NCBI GenBank assembly: GCA_902582765.1
Contig: CACHTK010000002.1
Coordinates: 1 to 64,000 of the forward strand
Source: an uncultured Pelagibacteraceae bacterium
GTDB taxonomy: Bacteria > Pseudomonadota > Alphaproteobacteria > Pelagibacterales > Pelagibacteraceae
Direction of reading: 5' to 3'
Length of the DNA stretch: 64,000 nt
Shown one piece after another: positions 8,913 to 17,469 of this stretch. Made by a program: the position numbers and the translations under genes. How positions within the stretch are numbered: position 1 is the first letter of the stretch; the number at the start of each line of letters is the position of its first letter. The notes under the pieces were generated by a model. That model saw only the letters and a list, made by a program, of their open reading frames with translations. It did no database searches and was not told the DNA's origin.

Positions 8913-9273
8913 AGTTTATTTTAACGATTCTTGCAATATTTGTAGAATGGAAATAAATCATTATAAAAAAATTGCAAATAGTGATTTGGAGTGGATAGAT
9001 ATTACAAATAATGATGAGGCTATAAAAATAACATCTAAGTCGCAAAAAGAGTTGCTCAGAAGGTTGCATGTAATAAATGATGGTGAAGTTATTGGAGGTG
9101 CTAAAGCATTTATTATAATTTGGTCAAAAATACCAAAATATAAAATCCTATCTAAAATTTTTTCAATAAAACCCTTATTTATTATTTTTCATTATATATA
9201 CGAAATTGCTGCATTTTTCTTATTTTTAAAAAACAGAAAACAATTAAATGAAAAAACAAAACCTACCAACTAA
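8902..9273 (+). CDS. DCC-family thiol-disulfide oxidoreductase-like protein (DUF393)
   Basis: A 123-residue protein of the DCC family (PF04134). The N-terminal [13 protein letters not shown] places the CxxC motif (Cys11, Cys14) after a beta strand as in thioredoxin-like folds, and the C-terminal half is hydrophobic and may contact the membrane. Its ATG overlaps the last 11 bases of the photolyase-related gene, so the two are translationally linked. DCC proteins often sit beside photolyase-type genes. The biochemical role of the family is not established. Confidence 0.85.
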   Translation: MGIKVYFNDSCNICRMEINHYKKIANSDLEWIDITNNDEAIKITSKSQKELLRRLHVINDGEVIGGAKAFIIIWSKIPKYKILSKIFSIKPLFIIFHYIYEIAAFFLFLKNRKQLNEKTKPTN

Positions 9274-9376
9274 GGTATGCAAAGTTTGTAACAAGCCTTT
9301 TTCTTGGAGAAAAAAATGGAAACTTAATTGGGAAAAAGTTAAGTATTGCTCTAAGAGATGCGCCTCTAGTAATTAA
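9248..9376 (+). CDS. DUF2256 zinc-finger-like microprotein, 42 residues
   Basis: A 43-codon frame starting inside the end of the DCC gene (ATG at 9248) and ending at TAA 9374-9376. The translation is rich in Lys and Trp, with Cys pairs CKVC (11-14) and CSKRC (34-38) and the conserved core PFSWRKKW and YCSKRC that defines DUF2256 (PF10013). The four cysteines probably bind one zinc ion. DUF2256 genes are very often found next to, or fused to, photolyase-related genes, exactly as here. Function is unknown; a nucleic-acid or protein-contact role is a guess from the zinc-finger look. Confidence 0.85.
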   Translation: MKKQNLPTKVCKVCNKPFSWRKKWKLNWEKVKYCSKRCASSN

Positions 9377-9670
9377 TTATTGTGTATTGCTTTTTCTAGG
9401 ATCTTTAAGTGATTTTAAGATTTTTGATAGCCCTGTAATTTTTAAACTATAATAAATTACATAAATTAAAGTTAGTCCTAAAGCCATGGTAGATAGAAAC
9501 ACAAAGATGGCTGTCAAAATTTTTTCTTGGAACCAGTTCTCTACTCCAGAGTTAGAATAATAAAGAATATTCCAAAACGCGACGAAAATTAACTCATATA
9601 TGATTATAATTTTGAACATATGGTTGATATAGTTCTCAATATAATTAATACTATTCAATTCTTGTCGCAT
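9377..9670 (-). CDS. Small membrane protein, 97 residues, unknown
   Basis: A 97-residue protein with two strong hydrophobic segments (IIIIYELIFVAFWNILYY region and ILTAIFVFLSTMALGLTLIYVIYY region) separated by a short polar loop, and a basic tail KSLKDPRKSN. It looks like a two-helix inner-membrane protein. Its stop codon is directly against the stop of the convergent DUF2256 gene. No family recognised. It diverges from the SDR that follows, with 37 bases between their starts. Confidence 0.6.
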   Translation of the reverse strand: MRQELNSINYIENYINHMFKIIIIYELIFVAFWNILYYSNSGVENWFQEKILTAIFVFLSTMALGLTLIYVIYYSLKITGLSKILKSLKDPRKSNTQ

Positions 9671-9707
9671 GTCGATAAAAATTTATGAGATAAAACAAAG
9701 AAAATAG

Positions 9708-10463
9708 ATGAAAAAAGTAATTTGGATAACTGGCGGTAGCAGTGGAATAGGAAAAGCAGTTGCATTAAAGTTTGCAAATAAAGGATGGCAGGTAATTATA
9801 TCATCAAGACGTGAGGAAGTCTTAAAAGATATTTCAGATAAAAATGAAAATATTGATTATTTGAAATTAGATATTGTTGATTATGAAGCATGTAATTCAG
9901 TTTTTAAAACAATCGTGGAGAAATACAATAAGGTTGATATTTGTTTTTTTTCTACTGCAATTTATGAGCCTGAAAAAGAGAAGAATTTTGATCTTCAGAA
10001 TATAATTGATGTTACAAATGTCAATTATATTGGAACCATAAACTGTATTAAAGCTGTTGAAAAATATTACAAAGAAAAAAGGCAAGGAGTTATATCTATT
10101 GTATCTTCTACTGCAGGATACAGAGGATTGCCAAATTCAACTGCCTATGGGCCTGCAAAAGCAGCTCTTATTAATTTAGCAGAAAGTTTATATCTTGATT
10201 TTCAAAGATATGATGTTCGCGTATGTCTAGTCAGCCCTGGATTTATCAAAACAAGACTTACGGATAAAAACACATTTAAAATGCCATTTTTAAAAACCAC
10301 ACAATATGCGGCTGAACAGATTTATGATGGTTTAATAAATAAAAATTCATTTGAAATAGCTTTTCCTAGAAGTTTATTTTTAATATTAAAATTTTTTAAG
10401 ATTTTGCCAAATGGGATCTACTTATATTTGATAAGAAAAATGACGAAGCTTCAAAAAAAATAA
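9708..10463 (+). CDS. Short-chain dehydrogenase/reductase
   Basis: A classical SDR of 251 residues. The cofactor loop is TGGSSGIGKAVA (8-19), the catalytic triad appears as Ser in SIVSSTAGYRG and YGPAKAAL with Tyr and Lys spaced by three, and the substrate-side segment is VCLVSPGFIKT. The C-terminal hydrophobic stretch (FPRSLFLILKFFKILP) resembles SDRs that act on lipids at the membrane, such as DltE or YqjQ types. It lies between the photolyase group and a DUF3833-CFA lipid cluster. In several bacteria an SDR like this is part of that cluster, so an action on modified fatty acids is a reasonable inference. Confidence 0.87.
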   Translation: MKKVIWITGGSSGIGKAVALKFANKGWQVIISSRREEVLKDISDKNENIDYLKLDIVDYEACNSVFKTIVEKYNKVDICFFSTAIYEPEKEKNFDLQNIIDVTNVNYIGTINCIKAVEKYYKEKRQGVISIVSSTAGYRGLPNSTAYGPAKAALINLAESLYLDFQRYDVRVCLVSPGFIKTRLTDKNTFKMPFLKTTQYAAEQIYDGLINKNSFEIAFPRSLFLILKFFKILPNGIYLYLIRKMTKLQKK

Positions 10464-10465
10464 AT

Positions 10466-11002
10466 TTAATCTTTAACAAACATCACAGTTAATTCTGCAA
10501 CTTTAATACCAAACTTTGTCATTTTTGCTCTATTAATTGCTACTCTTTCATCTTGCATAAAGATCCAATCATCAAAAGTTATTTTCATTTCTCTTCCTTT
10601 TACAGGAACTAACAGTACATATTCAAACTTAAATGCAGGACCATAAGAAAAACCCTTTGCAGTTCCAACTACATCTCCAGCAGTGCCTTCATAGTTATGT
10701 TCATCGATTTTATTGATTGTCCATTGCCTATTTTGAATTTCTCCATCGTTCCAAACAAATTTTTCGTCAAGTATTAATTGTTTTCCATCCCACTTTCCAT
10801 CTAGGTCTGCAGAAAATTGTCTTGTCACTTTACCTGATCTATTTTGTAAAATTCCCCATGCTTTTACATTTCCAGATAAATACTCTTCTATTATTAATCT
10901 AGGTTTTTGGTTTTTGAAATCTTCTGGTTTCATTGCTTGGTTTGATGAACAACTTGTAATCAATACTGAGATTATTATCAATAATAAATATTTTATTTTC
11001 AT
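10466..11002 (-). CDS. DUF3833 lipoprotein
   Basis: A 178-residue lipoprotein. The signal peptide ends in the lipobox ITSCSS with Cys18 as the lipidation site. The body matches the DUF3833 family (PF12915): PEDF near the start, SGNVKAWGILQNRSGKVTRQF, LDEKFVWNDGE, and the FDDWIFMQDERVAINRA ending. It is probably anchored facing the periplasm with a lipocalin-like beta fold, although that structural idea is family knowledge rather than visible here. It is the last gene of the minus-strand lipid-modification operon, eight bases after the CFA-like gene. Family members repeatedly neighbour CFA-like and DUF1365 genes. Confidence 0.85.
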   Translation of the reverse strand: MKIKYLLLIIISVLITSCSSNQAMKPEDFKNQKPRLIIEEYLSGNVKAWGILQNRSGKVTRQFSADLDGKWDGKQLILDEKFVWNDGEIQNRQWTINKIDEHNYEGTAGDVVGTAKGFSYGPAFKFEYVLLVPVKGREMKITFDDWIFMQDERVAINRAKMTKFGIKVAELTVMFVKD

Positions 11003-11010
11003 AGTATTAT

Positions 11011-12183
11011 TTATTTTTGAAGAGCAAATTGGATTAAGTCTATATTTTTTGATTTAAAACCTGCTTCACAATAAGATAAATAAAAATTCCACATTCTTTT
11101 AAAAGTATTGTCAAAGCCTTGGGATGAAATTTGTTCCCATTTTTCTAAGAACTCTTCTCTCCAAATATTTAGTGTATTTGAGTAATGATCACCATATGAA
11201 TTACAATTCTCAAACTTAAGTCCAGATTGATTTGCTAGTTTTACTAACTCATTTTTACTAGGTAAAAAACCACCAGGAAAAATATATTTTTGGATAAAAT
11301 CAGTTTTACTTTTATATCTATCATAGATGGATTCATCTATAGTAATTGATTGTATAGCTGCTGTTCCTCCATCAACTAAGTTTTCTTTGATAGTATTAAA
11401 ATAGTTTTTTAAATAACTCTGCCCTACTGCTTCTATCATTTCTATAGAGGCTATTGAATTATAATTATTTTTAACATCTCTAAAATCTAACATTTGTATA
11501 TTTATTTTTTCATTCAAACCCTCTTTGTGAATTCTTTCTTTTGAATATTCGTATTGTTTTTTGGAGATTGTTATGCAATCTAACTTTACGTCATAATTTT
11601 TTCCAATATATTCTGCAAATCCTCCCCAGCCACAGCCAATCTCAAGCATCTTATCACCTGATTTAGGCTTAACAAGACTCGAGAGTTTTTTATATTTATT
11701 TAACTGAGCTTTTTCCAAATCATTACTATCGTCAAAAATTGCGCTCGAATAAGTTAGGGTTTTATCAAGCCATAATGAGAAAAATTCATTCCCTAAATCA
11801 TAATGTTTTCTAATGTTTTCTTTACTCCTAGATTTATTATTTTTAATAAACAAACCTTTAATTTTATTAAATATTGAAAGATCGAAAGAGCCAGAAAATT
11901 TATGAACTATTTTTATATTTTTTGCCGCAAGCTCTATAAGATTAGTTAAATTATTTGTCTCAAAATAATTATCCATATATGCTTCTGCTAGACCTACACT
12001 TCCATTTTTGATAATTTTAAAAGTTAACCCTGGTTTATTTATTTTTAGATTAGCATTTAATTTTTCATTACCATTTCCGAAGGTATATTCTTTTCCATCA
12101 TGGTTTATTATTTTTAAATTTCCATGTTTAATAAATTTTAGTGAGTTAAAGACAATTTTGTCTGATAATTTATTCAAATTCAC
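11011..12183 (-). CDS. Cyclopropane-fatty-acyl-phospholipid synthase-like methyltransferase
   Basis: A 390-residue SAM-dependent methyltransferase of the CFA synthase family (PF02353), about the E. coli Cfa length. Seen: the N-terminal lipid-binding region with VGLAEAYMDNYFE; the family motif region KHYDLGNEFFSLWLD followed by LTYSSAIF (residues about 128-150); the SAM loop EIGCGWGGFAEYIG (near 180-193); IEMIEAVGQ; and FIQKYIFPGGFLPS. It methylates double bonds of membrane phospholipid acyl chains. In this gene setting (DUF1365, FAD oxidoreductase, DUF3833) the product may be a methylated or furan-type fatty acid instead of a cyclopropane; that is inference from related clusters. Its start overlaps DUF1365 by 14 bases. 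Confidence 0.9.
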   Translation of the reverse strand: MNLNKLSDKIVFNSLKFIKHGNLKIINHDGKEYTFGNGNEKLNANLKINKPGLTFKIIKNGSVGLAEAYMDNYFETNNLTNLIELAAKNIKIVHKFSGSFDLSIFNKIKGLFIKNNKSRSKENIRKHYDLGNEFFSLWLDKTLTYSSAIFDDSNDLEKAQLNKYKKLSSLVKPKSGDKMLEIGCGWGGFAEYIGKNYDVKLDCITISKKQYEYSKERIHKEGLNEKINIQMLDFRDVKNNYNSIASIEMIEAVGQSYLKNYFNTIKENLVDGGTAAIQSITIDESIYDRYKSKTDFIQKYIFPGGFLPSKNELVKLANQSGLKFENCNSYGDHYSNTLNIWREEFLEKWEQISSQGFDNTFKRMWNFYLSYCEAGFKSKNIDLIQFALQK

Positions 12184-12946
12184 TTTTTTCTACCGAACTA
12201 TTATTTTTAATATTTATTTTTTTTTTAATAAACTTTATTCCTTTTAACCATAGTTTAAATGCCTCATAGTGGATTGCGACAATAACTTTAAATGTCATCA
12301 AGGGGTGAAAAATATAGGAAACGAATAGATTTTTATTACTAAATTCTTTTGCGGTACCGTCCTGGGATGCGAATAAAAGTTTACCATCATTATCAGATTG
12401 GTCAATTATAACTGATATTTTGTCTGAGGGTTTATTTACTCTAAATTTGTAACTACACTCCATATCTATGAAAGGCGATACATGAAATTTTTTTACACAA
12501 CTATTTTTTAAAGTTTCATTATCTTCAGCTTTGAAAATGTATGTGTGTTGTTCACCAAATGTATTTTTAACCTCATAAAATAAAGAGATTATCTTATCGT
12601 ACTTATCATATATAAAGAAAACACTTAGAGGATTAAATACATAACCCAATATTCTTGGATAACAGAATAATTTGATTTTAACGTCTTTATTGTCGATACC
12701 AATATTTTCTAGTTTTTTTTTTACCCAGTTTTTTAAAGAGGTACCATCTCTATCCCCATGGTCTTTATCAAAAAAACTAATGATATTGAATTTATTATAT
12801 GAAAATATTTTAATTTTATTATCAATTTCATCTAAATCATCTAAGTCTATTAGTAATGAAAAAACCCTATATTTGAAATAATGATTTTTAGGTTTAAATC
12901 GTCTATGTATTACTTTTCCTACGTATATCTTAGAGTTTTTAAGCAT
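12170..12946 (-). CDS. DUF1365 family protein
   Basis: A 258-residue member of DUF1365 (PF07103). Seen: IYVGKVIHRRFKPKNHYFKYRVF at the N-terminus (motif residues VxHxRxxPxxHxFxY), DHGDRDGTSLKNWV, CYPRILGYVFNPLSVFF and YEVKNTFGEQHTY, and the typical HVSPFIDM. Family biochemistry is not settled. It is tightly bound to the FAD oxidoreductase upstream (8-base overlap) and the CFA-like gene downstream (14-base overlap), so the three products very likely act in one pathway on membrane lipids. The C-terminal segment is rich in Lys and Ile. Confidence 0.9.
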   Translation of the reverse strand: MLKNSKIYVGKVIHRRFKPKNHYFKYRVFSLLIDLDDLDEIDNKIKIFSYNKFNIISFFDKDHGDRDGTSLKNWVKKKLENIGIDNKDVKIKLFCYPRILGYVFNPLSVFFIYDKYDKIISLFYEVKNTFGEQHTYIFKAEDNETLKNSCVKKFHVSPFIDMECSYKFRVNKPSDKISVIIDQSDNDGKLLFASQDGTAKEFSNKNLFVSYIFHPLMTFKVIVAIHYEAFKLWLKGIKFIKKKINIKNNSSVEKSEFE

Positions 12947-14177
12947 TTATATACTTAATCATATCTATTGATGATTTTATACCATCTTCATGGAATCCAT
13001 ATCCAAAATAACTACCACAAAATAAAATATTATTTTTATTTTGAATTAGGTGAAGATCTTTCTGGCTATTGATTGCATTTTGATCAAAGTAAGGGTGTGT
13101 AAATATAACTTTTCGGATTATTTTTTCTTCGGGTATCTCTAAATAAGGATTTAATGTTAAAAAAATATTTTTACTTATATTTAAATTTTGTAATAGGTTT
13201 AACCAATAAGTAATTGAATTTTTTTCACTATTCTCAGATTCGATCGAGGAATTCCATGAACACCAAGCACTTTTATTATTTGGCATATAACTTATATCCT
13301 CATGGACTATAGCCTCATTTGTTTTATATTTAAAATTACTTAAGATCTTATTTTCTATTTCTTCAGGATTTTCAATTAAAGAGAGAGCTTGATTAGCATG
13401 AGTGGCCAATACGACTTTATCATAAGTAAAATATTCATTTTTATCTCCATAATAAACCTGAACTCCTGATCCAATTCTTTTAATTTTATTAATATTATAG
13501 TTTTTATAATATTCACCACTGATTTTGCTTAGAATTTTATCTACATATGTTCTACTTCTTTTGGAAACTGTGAACCATTGCGGTCGATCTTTTAATTTAA
13601 ATAATCCATGATTTTGAAAAAATTTAAAAAAAAATTTCAAAGGCATTTGTTTTGCCTCGTAAGGAGGCATTGACCATATAGCTGATACCATAGGTATAAT
13701 ATGGAATTTGATAAAATACTCTGACAGTTTTAAATTGTCTAAATAGCTGCCTAAAGTAATATTTTCTTTAAGGGGATCTTGGTTTTCACTTTGTTTATAA
13801 AAACTAATTATAGTAAAAAACATCTTCAAAAATTTTATATTTAACAAGTTTGATTTATTGCTAAAAATTCCGGAAAGACCTTTTCCACAATATTCTATAT
13901 TTGAGTCTCTAACAGATACTGAGAATGACATATTGCTTTTTTCGATAGCAATATCATTTTCTTGAAAAAAATTTATTAAATTTGGATAGGTTTTTTTATT
14001 AAATACAATAAAGCCTATATCAACAGGGACTATATTATCTCCAACATTAACATCAATAGTATGAGAATGACCTCCAAAATGGTCTTCTTTCTCAAATAGA
14101 TCTACTTTATATTTTTTAGATAAACTATACGCTGCACTTAGACCTGATATACCAGAGCCTATAATAGCTAATTTCAT
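12939..14177 (-). CDS. NAD(P)/FAD-dependent amine-oxidase-like oxidoreductase
   Basis: A 412-residue flavoprotein whose N-terminus LAIIGSGISGLSAAYSLS is a standard FAD-binding Rossmann motif followed by DLFEKEDHFGGHSHT. The C-terminal NILFCGSYFGYGFHEDGIKS matches the FAD contact of the cluster-type oxidoreductases always found with DUF1365 and CFA-like methyltransferases. It has the typical FNKKTYPNL and SAIWSMPP segments. It may desaturate or oxidise an acyl chain. Start overlaps the DMT transporter stop by one base (TAATG), and the stop overlaps DUF1365. Confidence 0.88.
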   Translation of the reverse strand: MKLAIIGSGISGLSAAYSLSKKYKVDLFEKEDHFGGHSHTIDVNVGDNIVPVDIGFIVFNKKTYPNLINFFQENDIAIEKSNMSFSVSVRDSNIEYCGKGLSGIFSNKSNLLNIKFLKMFFTIISFYKQSENQDPLKENITLGSYLDNLKLSEYFIKFHIIPMVSAIWSMPPYEAKQMPLKFFFKFFQNHGLFKLKDRPQWFTVSKRSRTYVDKILSKISGEYYKNYNINKIKRIGSGVQVYYGDKNEYFTYDKVVLATHANQALSLIENPEEIENKILSNFKYKTNEAIVHEDISYMPNNKSAWCSWNSSIESENSEKNSITYWLNLLQNLNISKNIFLTLNPYLEIPEEKIIRKVIFTHPYFDQNAINSQKDLHLIQNKNNILFCGSYFGYGFHEDGIKSSIDMIKYINA

Positions 14178-15055
14178 TATTGAGGATTATATTTATTTTC
14201 TTTTGTAAAGGATGAGACAAATTGTAGAAAAACTGCAAAAATTATAATGCTTCCTCCTATTAATACATAGAATGAAGGATTTTCATTTACAAATAGCCAA
14301 GCCCAAAGAGGACCAAATATCGCCTCTGTAAGCATTATTATGCCAACCATAGCTGATAGAGTTTTTCTCGCACCAATTGTTATAAAAATAAAGCCAAGTC
14401 CTATTTGAAATGTCCCAGACAAAAATGCCAAAAACATATCATTTAAAGATATAGAAATTTTTGTTGAAGCTAAAAAACCTATTATCATTGCAACTATTCC
14501 AGCAACTAATTGTAGGGGCACCATATCTACATGAGGATATCTTCTTACAATTAAAATTAGAGATGCAAAGGTAATTGGCATTACAAAGGCAACGATATTT
14601 CCAGACATTTGTCCACTTGATAGAGTATTTCCTAGCATTAAAATTAATCCAGAAATTGCTAAAATGATAGAAGCTAAAGTAATTTTTGAAATTTTTTCTT
14701 TCAAAAAAAAATATCCAAATATCGCTAAGAAAATTGTTTGTGTTTGTATTATGAAATTTGTATTTGCAACAGTAGTATTATACATAGCGTAAACGTAACT
14801 GCTAAATCCAATACCCAATATAATTCCACCAATTAAGCCAGGAATTCCCGATACATAAATTTTTTTAAATACCTCTCCTTTGTAAGTTACAATTAAAAAA
14901 ATAGTTACAACAATTATAAAAAAAACCTGTCTCCAAAATAAGATTTGCCATAAAGTTGATCCTTCAAATGATTTGACAATCAACCCACCGAAACTAAGAC
15001 AAAATGCGCCAAAAAAGATTAATAATGGACCTGGTAGCTTTGAAATAAAATTCAT
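14177..15055 (-). CDS. DMT-superfamily (EamA) transporter
   Basis: A 292-residue membrane protein with about ten helices in two EamA repeats (PGLIGGIILGIGFSSYVYAM and SGTFQIGLGFIFITIGARK regions; a GPLWAWLF segment near the end of the second repeat). It is inserted in one operon between the 5-oxoprolinase subunit pxpC (ATGA overlap) and the FAD oxidoreductase (one-base overlap). Position suggests export of an amino acid or related compound linked to 5-oxoproline metabolism, but the substrate is not shown by the sequence. Confidence 0.85.
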   Translation of the reverse strand: MNFISKLPGPLLIFFGAFCLSFGGLIVKSFEGSTLWQILFWRQVFFIIVVTIFLIVTYKGEVFKKIYVSGIPGLIGGIILGIGFSSYVYAMYNTTVANTNFIIQTQTIFLAIFGYFFLKEKISKITLASIILAISGLILMLGNTLSSGQMSGNIVAFVMPITFASLILIVRRYPHVDMVPLQLVAGIVAMIIGFLASTKISISLNDMFLAFLSGTFQIGLGFIFITIGARKTLSAMVGIIMLTEAIFGPLWAWLFVNENPSFYVLIGGSIIIFAVFLQFVSSFTKENKYNPQ

Positions 15056-16011
15056 TTAATATTGGAAATCAAATTTTGAGTTTCCATCTCATACAACTTA
15101 AAAATAGTTTCTGCATCTTTTAAATTAATTTCTTTAAATTTAATTTTTGATCCTGGAGGTATTTGTACTAGTTTGTCATAATCAGCACTTATTACAACTC
15201 CAATCTTAGGATAACCTCCTATTGTTCCATGATCAGAGAGCATAATTATTGGATCCCCATCTGCAGTAATTTGGATAACACCCTTCACTAAACCTTCTGA
15301 CTTTATATTTGTGTTTTTAATATTATTAATCTTAGGTCCTTTAAGTCTTATGCCCATACGGTCACTTAATTTGGTTACATTAAATTCATTACTAAAAAAT
15401 GAATCTATTGCATTCTTTGAAAAATAATCAAAATGGGGTCCTTTTATTATTCTAATATTTTCAATTTTAGAATTTAGGTATTCTATTTTATTTTTTGGCA
15501 GGATTTTTTTTATATTTTTTAATTTAATTATTTGTCCTATCTCAAGTTTTTCACCACTATTTGCGCCAATTTTAGCCTTAGTATTTGTAGAACAACTGTT
15601 TAAATAATAATCTACCTCAAATGTGCCTCCAATAGATAAATAACCATATACAGATCGATTGGTAGACAGTATATCTAAGCAATCATTATTTTCTAAAACA
15701 ATATTTTCGTAACAACTAAATTCTAAATTTTTGTTTTTTCTTATAATTTTAAAATTAACATCTCCAGTAACATTGATGGAGATATTTTCTCCAATATATT
15801 TCAATTTTGGACCTTGATATGCAAATTCTAGGACCGGATTATTTATTTTATTATTTGAAATAGTATTTGCTAATAAAAAATTCCTATTATCCATTGCTCC
15901 ACTAAAAGGTATGCCTATGTGATAAAAATTATTTCTACCATTGTCTTGAAATGTAGAATTGATACCTGGTCGTAATACCTCAAAATAGTTTTTATTCATA
16001 TTTTTTTTCAT
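15052..16011 (-). CDS. pxpC: 5-oxoprolinase subunit PxpC (biotin-dependent carboxylase-like)
   Basis: ATP-dependent 5-oxoprolinase, made of PxpA, B and C, opens 5-oxoproline (pyroglutamate) to glutamate. This 319-residue protein is the KipA/PxpC subunit (PF02626): RPGINSTFQDNGRNNFYHIGIPFSGAMD at the start contains the typical GxxxTxQDxGR pattern, with LAYSTIGG-like GYLSIGG, then LSDRMGIRLKGP and the SEGLVKGVIQITADGDPIIML signature. It starts inside the end of pxpB (20-base overlap) and ends with an ATGA overlap to the DMT gene, showing translational coupling. Slightly shorter than the E. coli homologue but complete. Confidence 0.9.
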   Translation of the reverse strand: MKKNMNKNYFEVLRPGINSTFQDNGRNNFYHIGIPFSGAMDNRNFLLANTISNNKINNPVLEFAYQGPKLKYIGENISINVTGDVNFKIIRKNKNLEFSCYENIVLENNDCLDILSTNRSVYGYLSIGGTFEVDYYLNSCSTNTKAKIGANSGEKLEIGQIIKLKNIKKILPKNKIEYLNSKIENIRIIKGPHFDYFSKNAIDSFFSNEFNVTKLSDRMGIRLKGPKINNIKNTNIKSEGLVKGVIQITADGDPIIMLSDHGTIGGYPKIGVVISADYDKLVQIPPGSKIKFKEINLKDAETIFKLYEMETQNLISNIK

Positions 16012-16666
16012 ATTCTAGTTTAGAAATTGGATAAAATGATATTGTATCACCTGGATTAATTAGATTTGGTTCAGTATTTTTTTTATTATCAAAAATATCA
16101 ACTGGTGTTTTGCCAATTATATTCCAACCACCTGGGCTTTCAAAAGTATAAATATTACAAAATTGCTCTGTAATACCTATGGAATTTTTTGGGACTTTAA
16201 CTCTTGGTGTTTCTAAACGTTTTGCAAAAAGAGATTTATCCATATCTCCTAAGAATGGCATTCCCGCAATAAAACCTGTCATATAACAATAATAATTTTT
16301 TGAAAAGAATTTTTCATAAATTTTTGCTTCATTTATTTTTAATAATTTTTGTAAACGTTTTATATCTAGTGCAAATTCCTCTGCACAACAAACTGGGATT
16401 TTAATTAGATTATTTTTTGAATTATTATTTTTTTTTAACTCTAAATTTTCAACTTGTTTTTTTAATTTAGCATAACTCGTAAGTTTTAAATCGAAACTGA
16501 TTACTAGTTTATTATAACTTGGTGTAATATTTGTAATACCTAAAAAATTACTTTCTCTTAAATTATTAAAATAATTTATAACATTTCTGTTTATTTCTTT
16601 ATTTACCTCAGTACCAAAGTCACAGTACAATGCTGCGTCACCAAGATTTGATATATTTTTAATCAT
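15992..16666 (-). CDS. pxpB: 5-oxoprolinase subunit PxpB (KipI family)
   Basis: A 224-residue KipI/PxpB protein (PF02682). Seen: LGDAALYCDFG at the N-terminus, ITNITPSYNKLVISFD, IPVCCAEEFALDIKRL (normally IPVCYGGEFGPDL), GFIAGMPFLGDM, RLETPRVKVPKNSIGI and TFESPGGWNIIGKTP. It works with PxpC in the ATP-dependent opening of 5-oxoproline. It is the first gene of the seven-gene minus-strand operon and diverges from pxpA with only 27 bases between its start and the preferred pxpA start, so one short promoter region serves both. Confidence 0.9.
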   Translation of the reverse strand: MIKNISNLGDAALYCDFGTEVNKEINRNVINYFNNLRESNFLGITNITPSYNKLVISFDLKLTSYAKLKKQVENLELKKNNNSKNNLIKIPVCCAEEFALDIKRLQKLLKINEAKIYEKFFSKNYYCYMTGFIAGMPFLGDMDKSLFAKRLETPRVKVPKNSIGITEQFCNIYTFESPGGWNIIGKTPVDIFDNKKNTEPNLINPGDTISFYPISKLEYEKKYE

Positions 16667-16693
16667 GTCATGTTATACTTTAAGCTTTATAGT

Positions 16694-17467
16694 ATGGAAA
16701 TTAATTTAAATTGTGATTTAGGTGAAAAATCAAAGCATCATTCAAATGAGAATGATCCCGATTTACTCAAAATAGTAAACTCTGCAAATGTGGCTTGTGG
16801 GTATCACGCTGGTGACGAGGAAACCATGAGAGAAGTTGTAGAGATTTCAAAGCAAAACAATGTAAGTATTGGTGCACATCCATCTTTTAATGACCCAGAA
16901 AACTTTGGAAGAAAAAGGATTAATCTTGGTGCTGATGAGATTTCTAAGCTTTTAACAGATCAATATGAAATTTTGCAAAATATTGCCATTAAATTAGATG
17001 AAAAAGTTTCTCATATTAAGCCACATGGAGCCTTGAATAATATGGCTTGTGAAGACCTTGAACTAGCAACAATTTTAGCAAAAACTATTTATAGTATTGA
17101 TAAAGATATAATCTATTTAGTACCAACAGGTTCAAAAATGGAAATTGCAGCTAAAAAATTAAATATGAAAATTGCATGTGAAATTTTTGCAGATAGAAAT
17201 TATGAAGACGATGGAACGCTTGTATCAAGAAGTAAGGATCATGCCCTAATAACTGATCCTGAGCAAGCTAAAGAACATGTATTCAATATGGTAAAAAACC
17301 AAACCCTTAATTGTCACAGTGGAAAACAAATACCTTGTGAAATCGATTCAATTTGCATACATGGAGATAATGTAAGTTCTCTTTCGACTGCAAAACAGGT
17401 AAGAGAAAACTTGATAAAAAATAATTTAGAATTGAAGCCTCTAAATAAAATGAAAAAGTTTATATAA
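16694..17467 (+). CDS. pxpA: 5-oxoprolinase subunit PxpA (LamB/YcsF family)
   Basis: The PxpA subunit, which binds 5-oxoproline in a TIM-barrel-like polysaccharide-deacetylase-related fold. The conserved start is MEINLNCDLGE, so the ATG at 16694 is chosen over the in-frame ATG at 16670, which adds eight unconserved residues and would sit in the pxpB promoter. Also seen: NSANVACGYHAGD (residues about 31-43), GAHPSFNDPENFGRK, IKPHGALNN, EIFADRNYEDDGTLVSR and ICIHGDN. Length 257 residues is typical. It is transcribed away from pxpBC, giving a divergent arrangement of the three subunits. Confidence 0.92.
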   Translation: MEINLNCDLGEKSKHHSNENDPDLLKIVNSANVACGYHAGDEETMREVVEISKQNNVSIGAHPSFNDPENFGRKRINLGADEISKLLTDQYEILQNIAIKLDEKVSHIKPHGALNNMACEDLELATILAKTIYSIDKDIIYLVPTGSKMEIAAKKLNMKIACEIFADRNYEDDGTLVSRSKDHALITDPEQAKEHVFNMVKNQTLNCHSGKQIPCEIDSICIHGDNVSSLSTAKQVRENLIKNNLELKPLNKMKKFI

Positions 17468-17469
17468 TT

